Source: Hymenobacter sp. J193 (lineage in GTDB: Bacteria; Bacteroidota; Bacteroidia; Cytophagales; Hymenobacteraceae). Taken from it: a stretch of 64,000 nucleotides of DNA. Of this stretch, positions 1-7,848 are shown one piece after another. The stretch covers positions 2,942,001-3,006,000 of the forward strand of contig NZ_JAJONE010000001.1 of the NCBI RefSeq assembly GCF_024700075.1. The letters run 5' to 3'. Each line of letters opens with the position of its first letter. Positions within the stretch are counted from its first letter, which is position 1. The notes beneath the pieces are model-generated. The model searched no databases, was not told where the DNA came from, and saw only the letters and a program-made list of their open reading frames with translations. The position numbers and the translations under genes are program-made.

Positions 1-1788
1 CTGTTTGATGAGAAAGGGGAAAACCTCCAGATCTACAGCACCGAACACCGCATCGTGCGCGTGAACTCCGCCGACGCCATCGAGCGGTTCAACAAAATCT
101 ACATTCCGGTGCAGGATGGCGGCCAGCTGCTGTCCATCAAGGCCCGCACCATCAGTCCGCGCGGGGAGATGGTGGAAGTAAACCAAAGCAACATCAAGGA
201 GCTGCAGGACGACGACGGCGACCGGCGCTACAAGATCTTCGCGGTGGAAGGCGTGGAGAAGGGCAGCGAGATTGAGTACGTCTACACCCGCTCGCGCCCC
301 ATGCGCCTCTACGGCCGCGACTACCTCCAGAGCGAAACGCCCGCCCGCGACGTCACCTTTGAGCTGATTACGCCCGAGGCCCTGCGCTTCGACGTGCGCA
401 TCTACCACGGCCCCAGGGCTGAACGCGACACGGTGGTACAGGGCAAGCGCGTGACGCGCCTGCACCTGGATAAAGTGGCGCCCGTGCGCGAGGAGGCTTT
501 TGCCAACGTGCAGGCCGAGCAGATGCGGGTGGAGTACAAGCTGGCCTACAACCAGGCCCGCGGAAATGCCCGCCTCTTCACCTGGACCGACGCCAGCCAG
601 TACCTGTACGAGAACATCTACTCGCTATCCAAGGACGACAACAAAGCCGTAGACAAGCTGCTCAAGCAAGTCAGCGTGCCGGCCGGGGCCGCACCCGAAG
701 CCAAAATTCAGGCCGTAGAGCAATATGTGAAGGGCAACTTCAACCTCGACCCCAGCGCCGATGGCGGCGTTGCCCAGTCCATTTCCACCCGCAATGCCTC
801 CGAAAGCGTGTTCACCAAGCTGTTTGCGGCCTTGTTCACGCGCTTGGGCGTGGAGCACGAGCTGGGCTTTACCACCGGCCGCGACCAGGCGGTATTCGAC
901 GAAACCTTCGACACCTGGAACTACCTCGACAACGCCATCTTCTATTTTCCCGGCCCCAAGCAGTGGCTGGCGCCCGCCCGCCCCGACTACCGCTACGGCA
1001 TGATTCCGGCCGAGTGGACAGCCAACCAGGGCCTGTTTATCCGCACTGTGAAGCTGGGTAGCACCACTTCGGCAGTTGGTAAGGTGCGGGCTATTCCGAC
1101 CCTCACGGCCGCCCAGAGCAGCAATGACCTCGACGTGAAAGTGCAGTTTGCACCCACGCTAGACAAAACCACCGTCGATATCCGCCAGGTGTTTGGGGGC
1201 TATAACGCGCAAGCCATTCAGCCCTACTACTCCTTCATTCCCGAAGACAAGCGCACCGAGGCCATGCAGGAGCTGGTGAAGGCCAACGTGAAGGATGCCA
1301 CCTTCAAAAGCCTGAAAGTAATTAATGGGGAGCGGGGCCTGAGCCCGCTGAGCAAGCCTTTTATTGTGGATGCCACTGTGGAATCGGGGGCGCTGCTGGA
1401 CCGGGCGGGGCCGCGCTACCTGTTCCGCATCGGGGAACTGATCGGACCGCAGTCGGAGCTGTATCAGACCGAGGAGCGGCAGTTCGACGTGGAAAACGAC
1501 TTCAACCGCAGCTACCACCGCGTCATCACCTTCGAGCTGCCCGCCGGCTACCAGGTGCGCAACCTCCAGGACCTGAAGGCCGACGTGCAGGCCGGTACCG
1601 ACGCCAAAGCACCCGTGTACTATTTCCGTTCGGGCTACCAGCAGCAGGGCCAGCAGGTCACCGTCACCATCGACGAAGTGTACGACCAGATTCGCTGGCC
1701 CAAAAAGGACTTCGAGGCTTACCGCAACGTCATCAATGCCGCCGCCAACTTCAATAAGGTAGTGCTGGTGCTGGAAAAGAAAAGCTAG
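1..1788 (+). CDS. DUF3857 / transglutaminase-like protein, 5' partial
   Basis: The reading frame is open to the left edge, so the start lies outside the window; 595 residues are visible. The first ~130 visible residues look like a DUF3857 domain (RIVRVN, FNKIYIP, GSEIEYVYTR). A transglutaminase-like region follows at about residues 230-330, then a long beta-rich C-terminal part. In active members this domain carries a Cys after a G-x-C motif and a later His. Here the matching stretches read NASESVFTKLFAAL and DTWNYLDNAIFYF, so both catalytic residues appear to be missing. Proteins of this type are usually exported. The role is unknown; a binding rather than enzymatic role is my inference. Family assignment is good, function low. 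Confidence 0.8.
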   Translation: MFDEKGENLQIYSTEHRIVRVNSADAIERFNKIYIPVQDGGQLLSIKARTISPRGEMVEVNQSNIKELQDDDGDRRYKIFAVEGVEKGSEIEYVYTRSRPMRLYGRDYLQSETPARDVTFELITPEALRFDVRIYHGPRAERDTVVQGKRVTRLHLDKVAPVREEAFANVQAEQMRVEYKLAYNQARGNARLFTWTDASQYLYENIYSLSKDDNKAVDKLLKQVSVPAGAAPEAKIQAVEQYVKGNFNLDPSADGGVAQSISTRNASESVFTKLFAALFTRLGVEHELGFTTGRDQAVFDETFDTWNYLDNAIFYFPGPKQWLAPARPDYRYGMIPAEWTANQGLFIRTVKLGSTTSAVGKVRAIPTLTAAQSSNDLDVKVQFAPTLDKTTVDIRQVFGGYNAQAIQPYYSFIPEDKRTEAMQELVKANVKDATFKSLKVINGERGLSPLSKPFIVDATVESGALLDRAGPRYLFRIGELIGPQSELYQTEERQFDVENDFNRSYHRVITFELPAGYQVRNLQDLKADVQAGTDAKAPVYYFRSGYQQQGQQVTVTIDEVYDQIRWPKKDFEAYRNVINAAANFNKVVLVLEKKS

Positions 1789-1816
1789 AAAAAGCCCCTC
1801 ACCCGAAGAACTGCCC

Positions 1817-1853
1817 GCAACGGCGCCAGCTACCCGCTAGCTGGCGCCGTTGC
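1817..1853. terminator. Perfect 16-bp hairpin downstream of the DUF3857 gene
   Basis: gcaacggcgccagcta at 1817-1832 and tagctggcgccgttgc at 1838-1853 pair perfectly around a 5-nt loop (cccgc). It lies 28 bp after the stop codon. There is no T-run on the plus strand, so termination is likely but not certain. Confidence 0.5.
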
Positions 1854-1921
1854 CGCGTCTGGCGTGGACGGTCAGGTTGAATAATAGTCGGCATGCCGAA
1901 CTTTTCGTACTTTGCTTTTCT

Positions 1922-2407
1922 ATGGACAAAGCTGCTACTTTCCGCCAAACCATTCTGAACCCTGCCAAGCTGCGGGTTTTTATGCTCAAAAGTTTGCCCA
2001 TGGCCTACCTGGCGGGGCTGCGCGTGGTAGCCCTCACGGCGGAAGAAGCGGCCGTGACGGTGCCGTTCAAGTACCTCACCAAAAATCCATTTCGCAGCAT
2101 TTACTTTGCCTGCCTGAGCATGGCCGCCGAAATGGCCAGCGGAGTGCTGGCTATGCAGCACATCCAGGCGGCGGCCGGCTCGGTGTCGATGCTGGTGGTG
2201 GGCCTGCAGGCGGAGTTCACCAAAAAGGCCGTGGGCCTCGTCACCTTCGACTGCGCCGATGGCGGGCTTATTGCCGAGGCAATTCGGGAAAGCCGGGCTA
2301 CGGGCGAGGGATGCCCCGTGGTATGCACCAGCACCGGCCGCGACGAGGCCGGCGACGTAGTAGCCACCTTCCGCATTACCTGGTCGTTCCGGGCCAAAAA
2401 AGCCTAG
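1922..2407 (+). CDS. DUF4442-type hot-dog thioesterase-like protein
   Basis: 161 residues. The central part (KYLTKNPFRSIYFACLSMAAEMASG) matches the DUF4442 / PaaI-like hot-dog fold, whose known members hydrolyse acyl thioesters. Start choice: ATG 1922 (MDKAATFRQ) is preferred over upstream in-frame codons because a degenerate Bacteroidota -7 box (TACTTTGC) sits just before it and upstream translation lacks family character. The next gene is a FabH-like ketoacyl synthase, so a role in acyl-thioester metabolism is plausible. Substrate unknown. Confidence 0.75.
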   Translation: MDKAATFRQTILNPAKLRVFMLKSLPMAYLAGLRVVALTAEEAAVTVPFKYLTKNPFRSIYFACLSMAAEMASGVLAMQHIQAAAGSVSMLVVGLQAEFTKKAVGLVTFDCADGGLIAEAIRESRATGEGCPVVCTSTGRDEAGDVVATFRITWSFRAKKA

Positions 2408-2571
2408 CCTACGGCGGCAGCCGTTGGGCTTGCCGTTTATTTTGCGACCTTGCACCGCTTTGGTAGCGGCTATCCTGGGAAAGAACCGCTTGTTGAGCCC
2501 GGTTAGCATTACTCTGGTGGCCCGCGTCCAACGCGCCCAACCCTGAACTCTTACGTCATTGCGCCCGCGCC

Positions 2572-3654
2572 ATGAGCATGAATCGGTATTCCGTTATAAC
2601 GGCCACGGGCAGCTATTTGCCGCCTCGTACCGTCTCCAACCAGCACTTCGTCGATACTGCGTTTTACGACGCCACCGGCACCCGTCTCGATAAGCCCGGC
2701 GCCGAAATAACGTCCAAGTTCGAGCAAATCACGGAAATCGGGGAGCGGCGCTACGCTACCGATGACCTGGTGACCTCGGACTTGGGCTTTCTGGCCGCCG
2801 AGGCCGCCCTGGCGTCCTGGGAAGGCAACCCCGAGGAGCTGGACTACATCATCGTGGCTCACAACTTCGGCGACGTGGCCGCCGATAACCGGCGTACCGA
2901 CATGGTGCCCACGCTGGCCGCCCGCATCAAGGCCCGGCTGGGTATCCGCAACCCCTACACCGTAGCTTACGACCTGCCGTTTGGCTGCCCCGGCTGGCTG
3001 CAGGGTGTTATTCAGGCCAATTACTTTCTGCGCTCCGGCGACGCCAGCCGCATCCTGGTCATCGGCACCGAAACCCTCTCGCGGGTGTGCGACCCCCACG
3101 ACCGGGACAGCATGCTCTACGCCGACGGGGCCGGGGCCGTGGTGCTCGAAGCCCGCGCCAGTGCTGAGCCGGTAGGCATTCTGGCCCATCTTACCCGCTC
3201 CGATACCGCGCAGGAAGCACACCTGCTGCGCATGGGAGCATCTTATAGCCCTACCTATCCTGCCGGTGACCTGTTTCTGAAGATGGACGGGCGCAAGCTC
3301 TACGAGTACGCTCTCAAAACCGTACCCCAGGCCATTCAGGCATGCCTGGAGAAGGCGGGCGTGCCGCTCACGGCGGTGCGCAAGGTGCTTATTCACCAGG
3401 CCAACGGCAAGATGGATGAGGCCATCCTCAAGCGCCTGTATGCGCTGTACAACCTGCCCGTCATTCCGGCTGGTGTGATGCCCATGACAATTTCCTGGCT
3501 GGGCAACTCCTCGGTGGCTACCCTGCCCACGCTGCTGGACCTGCTGCTCCGCGGGCAACTGCCCAACCAGCGCATAGAGGCCGGAGACGTAGTGGTGTTT
3601 GCGTCCGTAGGCGCGGGCATGAACATCAACGCCATGGTGTACCAGGCCATCTAA
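2572..3654 (+). CDS. 3-oxoacyl-ACP synthase III (FabH-like)
   Basis: 360 residues, the usual length of KAS III enzymes. The thiolase-fold catalytic triad is visible: Cys139 in FGCPGWLQGV, His275 in IHQANGKM, Asn312 in LGNSSVATLP. The motif MLYADGAGAVVLE is also typical. Known members condense acyl-CoA with malonyl-ACP to start fatty acid synthesis, but the family also includes enzymes making alkyl quinolones, olefins and specialised lipids. No other fab genes are adjacent, so this may be a specialised paralogue rather than the housekeeping FabH. An alternative ATG lies two codons downstream at 2578. Confidence 0.85.
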   Translation: MSMNRYSVITATGSYLPPRTVSNQHFVDTAFYDATGTRLDKPGAEITSKFEQITEIGERRYATDDLVTSDLGFLAAEAALASWEGNPEELDYIIVAHNFGDVAADNRRTDMVPTLAARIKARLGIRNPYTVAYDLPFGCPGWLQGVIQANYFLRSGDASRILVIGTETLSRVCDPHDRDSMLYADGAGAVVLEARASAEPVGILAHLTRSDTAQEAHLLRMGASYSPTYPAGDLFLKMDGRKLYEYALKTVPQAIQACLEKAGVPLTAVRKVLIHQANGKMDEAILKRLYALYNLPVIPAGVMPMTISWLGNSSVATLPTLLDLLLRGQLPNQRIEAGDVVVFASVGAGMNINAMVYQAI

Positions 3655-3732
3655 GCCCCGCCGCTCGGCTCCTTCTCGTATTGGTTATTATATTGATAGC
3701 CAAAGTATAGAAATAATAATAGTTGACATAAA

Positions 3733-3781
3733 AACCCCTTCCGGCAGCCTGAATAACGCATTCAGACTGCCGGAAGGGGTT
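3733..3781. terminator. Bidirectional terminator hairpin between convergent genes
   Basis: Two 22-nt arms (3733-3754 and 3760-3781) pair with a single mismatch around the loop aacgc. The outer part is aaccccttccggcag paired with ctgccggaaggggtt. It sits between the convergent ketoacyl synthase and DACNV genes, as expected for a shared terminator. Confidence 0.75.
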
Positions 3782-3800
3782 GGTGTTTGCGTGAGCGCCG

Positions 3801-5357
3801 CTACTCGTCCAGGTTTTCCTTGGTGATGACATCGACGAGCTTATCCTCACTGACGACGATAGCCAGGCAGGGGTAGGGCGAGCTTTCCACGTAGCGGATA
3901 GCTGAGTTGTAGCGGGCACCCCGGGTACTGGTGCCCCGGCCGGTGGCCTTGCCGTCCAGGATGACGCCGATAGAGTAGCAGTAGCCGTCGGGGTCGAGGA
4001 GCACGGCGCCGTCGATGGCGGTAATGAGGCGGGTGATGAGGGGCGTGAGCGGTACGGGCTCGATGAGGGTACACTGCAGCTTGAGGCGGTCGGCTTCGGC
4101 CAGGGCCTCGGTGGTGATGACGAGCAAGGTGCCGTGCTTCTGGCGGCTGGCTTCAAGCACCACATCCCAGAGGCGCTCTATTTTGGCGTTATCGGTAAGG
4201 CCGAAGGTGCGGCGCAGGTCGCGGCGGAAGTGGGTACGGTTGAGGCGGGTTCGGGGCAAAGCGGGCTGGCCGTAGTTGGCGCGCATGAGCACCTGCCCAT
4301 CGTGCTGAAACTCCCAGATGTAGTGCTTCACGAAGTTGATAATGAACAAATCTTCGCGGGCAGGGTCGTAGTGGCCCACCAGGCGGCCCAGGGCGTACAC
4401 GTTTTCGCCGTCGGCCAGCAGGCTCACGTCGGGCGTGGTCATCTCCAGCAGCTTGCGCACGGCGCGGTAGTCGGTGAGCGGGGTGGGGCAGGTGAGGGCA
4501 AAGACTTCTTCCAGGTTGGGGTGGTGGCGGCGGGCTAAGAGCAGCTTGCCCACGCCCTCGGCGCCCTCGTAGCGTAGGGAGGAAATGGTGTTGCAGGTGG
4601 CAAACAGCTTGGCGTCGTTGGGGTCGAGGCCCAGGTCCTGGGCGGGCGTATCCATAAACAGCCGCCCCGCCGCCCGAATTACCTCCTCCGTGTCGCGGGG
4701 GCGCATAAAGAGGCTGAGGCCGGGCTCGGTTTCATTCAGGGCTTTCCAGCATTCCTCGTGAAAGCGCATCACCACCGACTGGATAAGCGAAGTAGCCAGC
4801 GGGCGGCCATCGGTGTAGAAGCGCAGGGGCTCCAGGGCAGCGTAGCGGCGCAGTACCTTGGCATTGAGCTGTAATACCGTGAGCACGAAGTGGTTGTGTA
4901 CCAGAACGGGCAGCCCCACAAAGCTTGCGCGCTTGGTGGCGGAAGGGTCGGCATCAAATACTTCCTGCACGGCCCGGCGCAAGGCCACGGCTTCCTGCCG
5001 CCACTGCTCAAACCACTCCGATACCACCTCGTAGCCCTGGAAAGGCCAAGGCTCCTGCTGTTGCAGTTCCTGGCCCCGCTGCCGCACGGCGGCAAACCGC
5101 TCCCCGTGCAGCAGCGCCCCATCGGGCTCCAGCCGGATGAGCGGGCCGCCTTCCCCCTCGGGCGTGGCCGGAATGCCCAGCAGCAGCACCGTGGGGTTCA
5201 GCTCCTCGTCGAGGGCATCGAAAATGCTTTGGGCACTCTGCTGGGCGGCCTGCCGAAAGCGGGCCTGGTGAGGCCACATAGCCAGCGGACCCACCACGGG
5301 CTCGGGCACGAGCGGTTGAACGGGCGGAGCACTCAGCAGAGGTAGGGGGGCAAGCAT
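3801..5357 (-). CDS. DACNV-type protein with C-terminal diadenylate-cyclase-like domain
   Basis: 518 residues. The C-terminal ~130 residues resemble the DisA_N/DAC domain that makes cyclic di-AMP from two ATP. The catalytic DGA motif is present at 449-451 (IDGAVLLDPDG), followed by the glycine-rich segment ATGRGTSTRGARYNSA and the closing strand CLAIVVSED. The canonical GTRHRAA motif that binds ATP phosphates is altered: 479-486 read RGARYNSA, so one basic residue remains and the His is gone. The long N-terminal part (1-~390) has no signal peptide or membrane segment and resembles the predicted DACNV sensor region. Either a divergent c-di-AMP synthase or a nucleotide-sensing protein. Single gene, no obvious operon partner. 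Confidence 0.7.
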   Translation of the reverse strand: MLAPLPLLSAPPVQPLVPEPVVGPLAMWPHQARFRQAAQQSAQSIFDALDEELNPTVLLLGIPATPEGEGGPLIRLEPDGALLHGERFAAVRQRGQELQQQEPWPFQGYEVVSEWFEQWRQEAVALRRAVQEVFDADPSATKRASFVGLPVLVHNHFVLTVLQLNAKVLRRYAALEPLRFYTDGRPLATSLIQSVVMRFHEECWKALNETEPGLSLFMRPRDTEEVIRAAGRLFMDTPAQDLGLDPNDAKLFATCNTISSLRYEGAEGVGKLLLARRHHPNLEEVFALTCPTPLTDYRAVRKLLEMTTPDVSLLADGENVYALGRLVGHYDPAREDLFIINFVKHYIWEFQHDGQVLMRANYGQPALPRTRLNRTHFRRDLRRTFGLTDNAKIERLWDVVLEASRQKHGTLLVITTEALAEADRLKLQCTLIEPVPLTPLITRLITAIDGAVLLDPDGYCYSIGVILDGKATGRGTSTRGARYNSAIRYVESSPYPCLAIVVSEDKLVDVITKENLDE

Positions 5358-5450
5358 GGGAAAGAATCAGGTAGGGGAATAGATAGCAGAGCAGAGTAGA
5401 AGGTGATGCTTAGTGCAGGTGAAGCATGCCCCGTGACAACTGGCTGATGG

Positions 5451-6269
5451 TTACAACTGGAATACAACCGGCAACACCATCTTTTGCTTTATGGGCTGGC
5501 CCTGATAGGTGGCAGGAACCCATTTGGGCGAGGCCTGAATCAGGCGCACAGCTTCTTCGTCGCAGCCCGAGCCCAGGCGTTTCACCGGCTTGATGTCGGT
5601 GAGCGTACCGTCTTTCTGGATGATGAACTCCACAATGACGCGGCCCTCCACCTTGCGCTGCCTGGCCTGGGCGGGGTATTTCAGGTTCTGCTGAATCCAG
5701 GCAAAAAAGGCATCGGTGCCCTCCACGGGGCGGGCGGGCTGGTCGGGCGCTACCACGGTGGGTTTGTCCATAGCCGCTGGTGCCGGCGGTAGGGCGGGCG
5801 CTGGCGTAGCAGCGGGAGCAGATGCAACGGCCGGGGCACTCTGGTCGGCCGGAATCTGGAAGGTGATGGGGATGCTCACGCGCATACGCACTTTCTCGCC
5901 CCGGTTCTGGGCGGGCGTCCACTTCGGGCCTTCCTTGATGACGCGCACGGCCTCCCGGTCCAGGTCGGGGTCAATGGGCTGCTGGGGCTCCACGTGCGAC
6001 ACCACGCCCGACTTCTCCACCACAAAGGTGACTACAACCGTGCCCTGCGTGCCGCGCTGCAGGGCGGCCGTGGGGTAGTTCTGCTTGTCGGACAGGTACT
6101 GCGCAAAGGCCTCCATGCCGCCTACGGGCACGGCCGGCTGGGCCGCGGCTTCGTAGATTTTGTCTTCGTCGGGCTTGGGGGCTTTGAGTTTTTTCTGCGC
6201 CTGGGCGGGTGCCAGGGAAAAGGCCAATAGGCCGGCCAGCAACACGCAACGGGAAAGCAACTGCTTCAT
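5451..6269 (-). CDS. Exported protein with two TonB C-terminal domains
   Basis: 272 residues. A signal peptide (MKQLLSRCVLLAGLLAFSLAPAQAQ) is followed by two TonB_C-like modules, about 45-140 and 185-272. Each has the pattern YP..A..RGTQGTVVVTFVV / YPAQARQRKVEGRVIVEFII with later KWTPA / KWVPA motifs. A Pro/Ala-rich linker joins them. Classical TonB has one such domain and an inner-membrane anchor; here the N-terminus looks cleavable, so the protein may not act as a true energy transducer. Such double-domain proteins are common in Bacteroidota and mostly uncharacterised. Confidence 0.8.
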   Translation of the reverse strand: MKQLLSRCVLLAGLLAFSLAPAQAQKKLKAPKPDEDKIYEAAAQPAVPVGGMEAFAQYLSDKQNYPTAALQRGTQGTVVVTFVVEKSGVVSHVEPQQPIDPDLDREAVRVIKEGPKWTPAQNRGEKVRMRVSIPITFQIPADQSAPAVASAPAATPAPALPPAPAAMDKPTVVAPDQPARPVEGTDAFFAWIQQNLKYPAQARQRKVEGRVIVEFIIQKDGTLTDIKPVKRLGSGCDEEAVRLIQASPKWVPATYQGQPIKQKMVLPVVFQL

Positions 6270-6374
6270 AGCAAAAGGGGCTAGCGGGAAAGGGAAGTGG
6301 ACCGGGCGGCCCGGCTTCTCAACGGCGGAAACCGGCTGGCGGGTTCAGCCTCTATACAAAGAGTCGAATTTCAA

Positions 6375-6382
6375 TAGATTTG
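6375..6382 (+). promoter_or_regulatory. Bacteroidota -7 box upstream of RidA gene
   Basis: TAGATTTG is a perfect match to TAnnTTTG and ends only 5 nt before the ATG at 6388. If used, transcription would start at or next to the start codon, giving a leaderless or near-leaderless mRNA. No clear -33 TTG was found, so it may be chance. Confidence 0.45.
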
Positions 6383-6387
6383 ACTTT

Positions 6388-6822
6388 ATGAAAGCCGAAG
6401 AAACTTCCGTTGCCCACCATTCCAGCCGCGCCCCGGAGCCCGTGGGCCTGTACCCGCACGCCCGCCGCGTCGGCCAGTTGCTGTTCCTATCGGGCGTCGG
6501 CCCGCGCCAGCGCGGCCAAGCGGCCGTGCCCGGCGTGGAGCTGGACGAGGCCGGCCGCATCCTGCGCTACGACTTCGAAAGCCAGTGCCATGCTGTGTTC
6601 CAAAACGTGCGCTATATCCTGGAAGAAGCCGGGGCCCGCTGGGAAGACCTCGTGGACGTGACCGTGTTTCTGACCAATATGCGCGAGGACTTCGCTACCT
6701 ACAACCGCCTCTACGCCGAGTACTTCGCCGGCAGCCAGCCTTGCCGCACCACCGTCGAAATCAACTGCCTGCCCACGCCCATTGCCATTGAGCTGAAGTG
6801 TATAGCCGTGGTAGCCGGGTAA
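6388..6822 (+). CDS. RidA family protein (2-aminomuconate deaminase-like)
   Basis: 144 residues. The RidA/YjgF fold is clear from LLFLSGVGPR, QNVRYILEEAG, DLVDVTVFLTNM and the C-terminal CRTTVEINCLPTPIAIELKCIAV. RidA members deaminate reactive enamines/imines; a subgroup of this length is annotated as 2-aminomuconate deaminase of the kynurenine pathway. The ATG at 6388 is chosen because the preceding in-frame sequence runs back through the TonB promoter region and is not conserved-looking. It is followed 45 bp later by an Fe-S protein gene. The pathway is uncertain because no kynurenine genes are in the window. Confidence 0.85.
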   Translation: MKAEETSVAHHSSRAPEPVGLYPHARRVGQLLFLSGVGPRQRGQAAVPGVELDEAGRILRYDFESQCHAVFQNVRYILEEAGARWEDLVDVTVFLTNMREDFATYNRLYAEYFAGSQPCRTTVEINCLPTPIAIELKCIAVVAG

Positions 6823-6867
6823 CAGCTGATGCTACTGGCGCCCGTGCGGCGCGTTATGTTCTCTTTT

Positions 6868-7355
6868 ATGCAGCCTATCGTCAAGCACTACACCAACGGG
6901 AGGTAACCATTGTGTGGCAGCCGGCCCTGTGCATCCACTCCAAAAACTGCGTGCGTGGCTTGCCCGGCGTGTTCAACTTCGAGCGCCGTCCCTGGATTGA
7001 CCCCAGGGCAGCTTCGTCTGAAGCCATGGAGCGGCAGGTAGAGCCGTGTCCCTCGGGCGCCCTCGGCTACTTCCGCAACGCCGGGCTGCTCGCAGCTTCT
7101 GCCGACAATGCCCGCGCCACGGCCGCCGAAGAGCCGGTACAGCCTGCCCAGGTGCGGGTAGAGGTGAAGCCAGGCGGGCCGCTCATTGTAACAGGTGCGC
7201 TGGACGTGCTCTTTCCCGATGGCCGCACCGAGCAACACCCCCGCACGGCTCTGTGCCGCTGCGGGCAGTCGGCCAACAAGCCCTACTGCGACGGGGCGTA
7301 CCACCGCCTGCCGCCGGGTTGGGACCCTGAAACCTCGGCGGCCCGGCCGGCCTAG
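6868..7355 (+). pseudogene. Fer4_19 + CDGSH iron-sulfur protein, frameshifted near its start
   Basis: The product has two Fe-S modules. The first is a divergent 4Fe-4S (Fer4_19/Mjg type) domain, VWQPALCIHSKNCVRGLPGVF ending EPCPSGAL. The second is a C-terminal CDGSH 2Fe-2S motif, CRCGQSANKPYCDGAYH. The natural start appears to be ATG 6868 (MQPIVKHYTNG), but that frame hits TAA at 6904. The main frame resumes with EVTIVW from the GAG at 6900. Adding one G to the GGG run at 6898-6900 joins the two parts exactly. A single-base deletion or sequencing error is the likely cause. Otherwise only a truncated product from an internal GTG (6912) could be made. Function: small electron-transfer or redox-sensing protein, by family. 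Confidence 0.7.
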
Positions 7356-7369
7356 CTTGCGCTGATCGG

Positions 7370-7740
7370 GGCAGAACAGCGGCCACGTAATACCATAAAG
7401 GCTGACATTGACCAGCATGTTATCAAAGGTCACGCCCCTCAGTCCACTGCTGGCCGGAATAAGTAGTTGTATACACCTCCGTGCTGGCGACGGCCACGCT
7501 GTAGTTGCCGGAGGTATTGTAGCGCACCGCTCCCATTACTGATCTGGTTTTGGCGCGCGGCCTGCATGTTGTTGCCGGTGGTGTTGGTGACTACTCTTGC
7601 CCACCGAGCTGACCATACCCGCCCGCACGTTGCCCGCCACATCATAAAAAGAAGCCAGCCCAGGTCGGTAATTATTGCTCGGCAGAATTTGGATATGGCA
7701 TTGAAACCGGGTCACACTTCTGACATTCTTCGCCACCTCC
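7370..7740 (-). pseudogene. Possible decayed coding remnant in a 493-bp gap
   Basis: The stretch 7356-7848 has no intact gene and is less GC-rich than its surroundings. On the minus strand, protein-like segments occur one after another in different frames: NNYRPGLASFYDVAGNVRAG, then VVTNTTGNNMQAARQNQ, then VRYNTSGNYSVAVASTEVYT, then TFDNMLVNVSLYG. This looks like a beta-rich secreted protein broken by several shifts. It is weak evidence and could be chance; I could not name a family. Confidence 0.3.
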
Positions 7741-7848
7741 ATTTATCAATCTTTTGGCAGGAGTTTGTCTGAATCCGGGCCGCTTGCTCCGGGGTTACCC
7801 GCTGGTCGCCCACGCCGCTTTGTCCCTCTCCCCACGCCAGCCGGCGCG

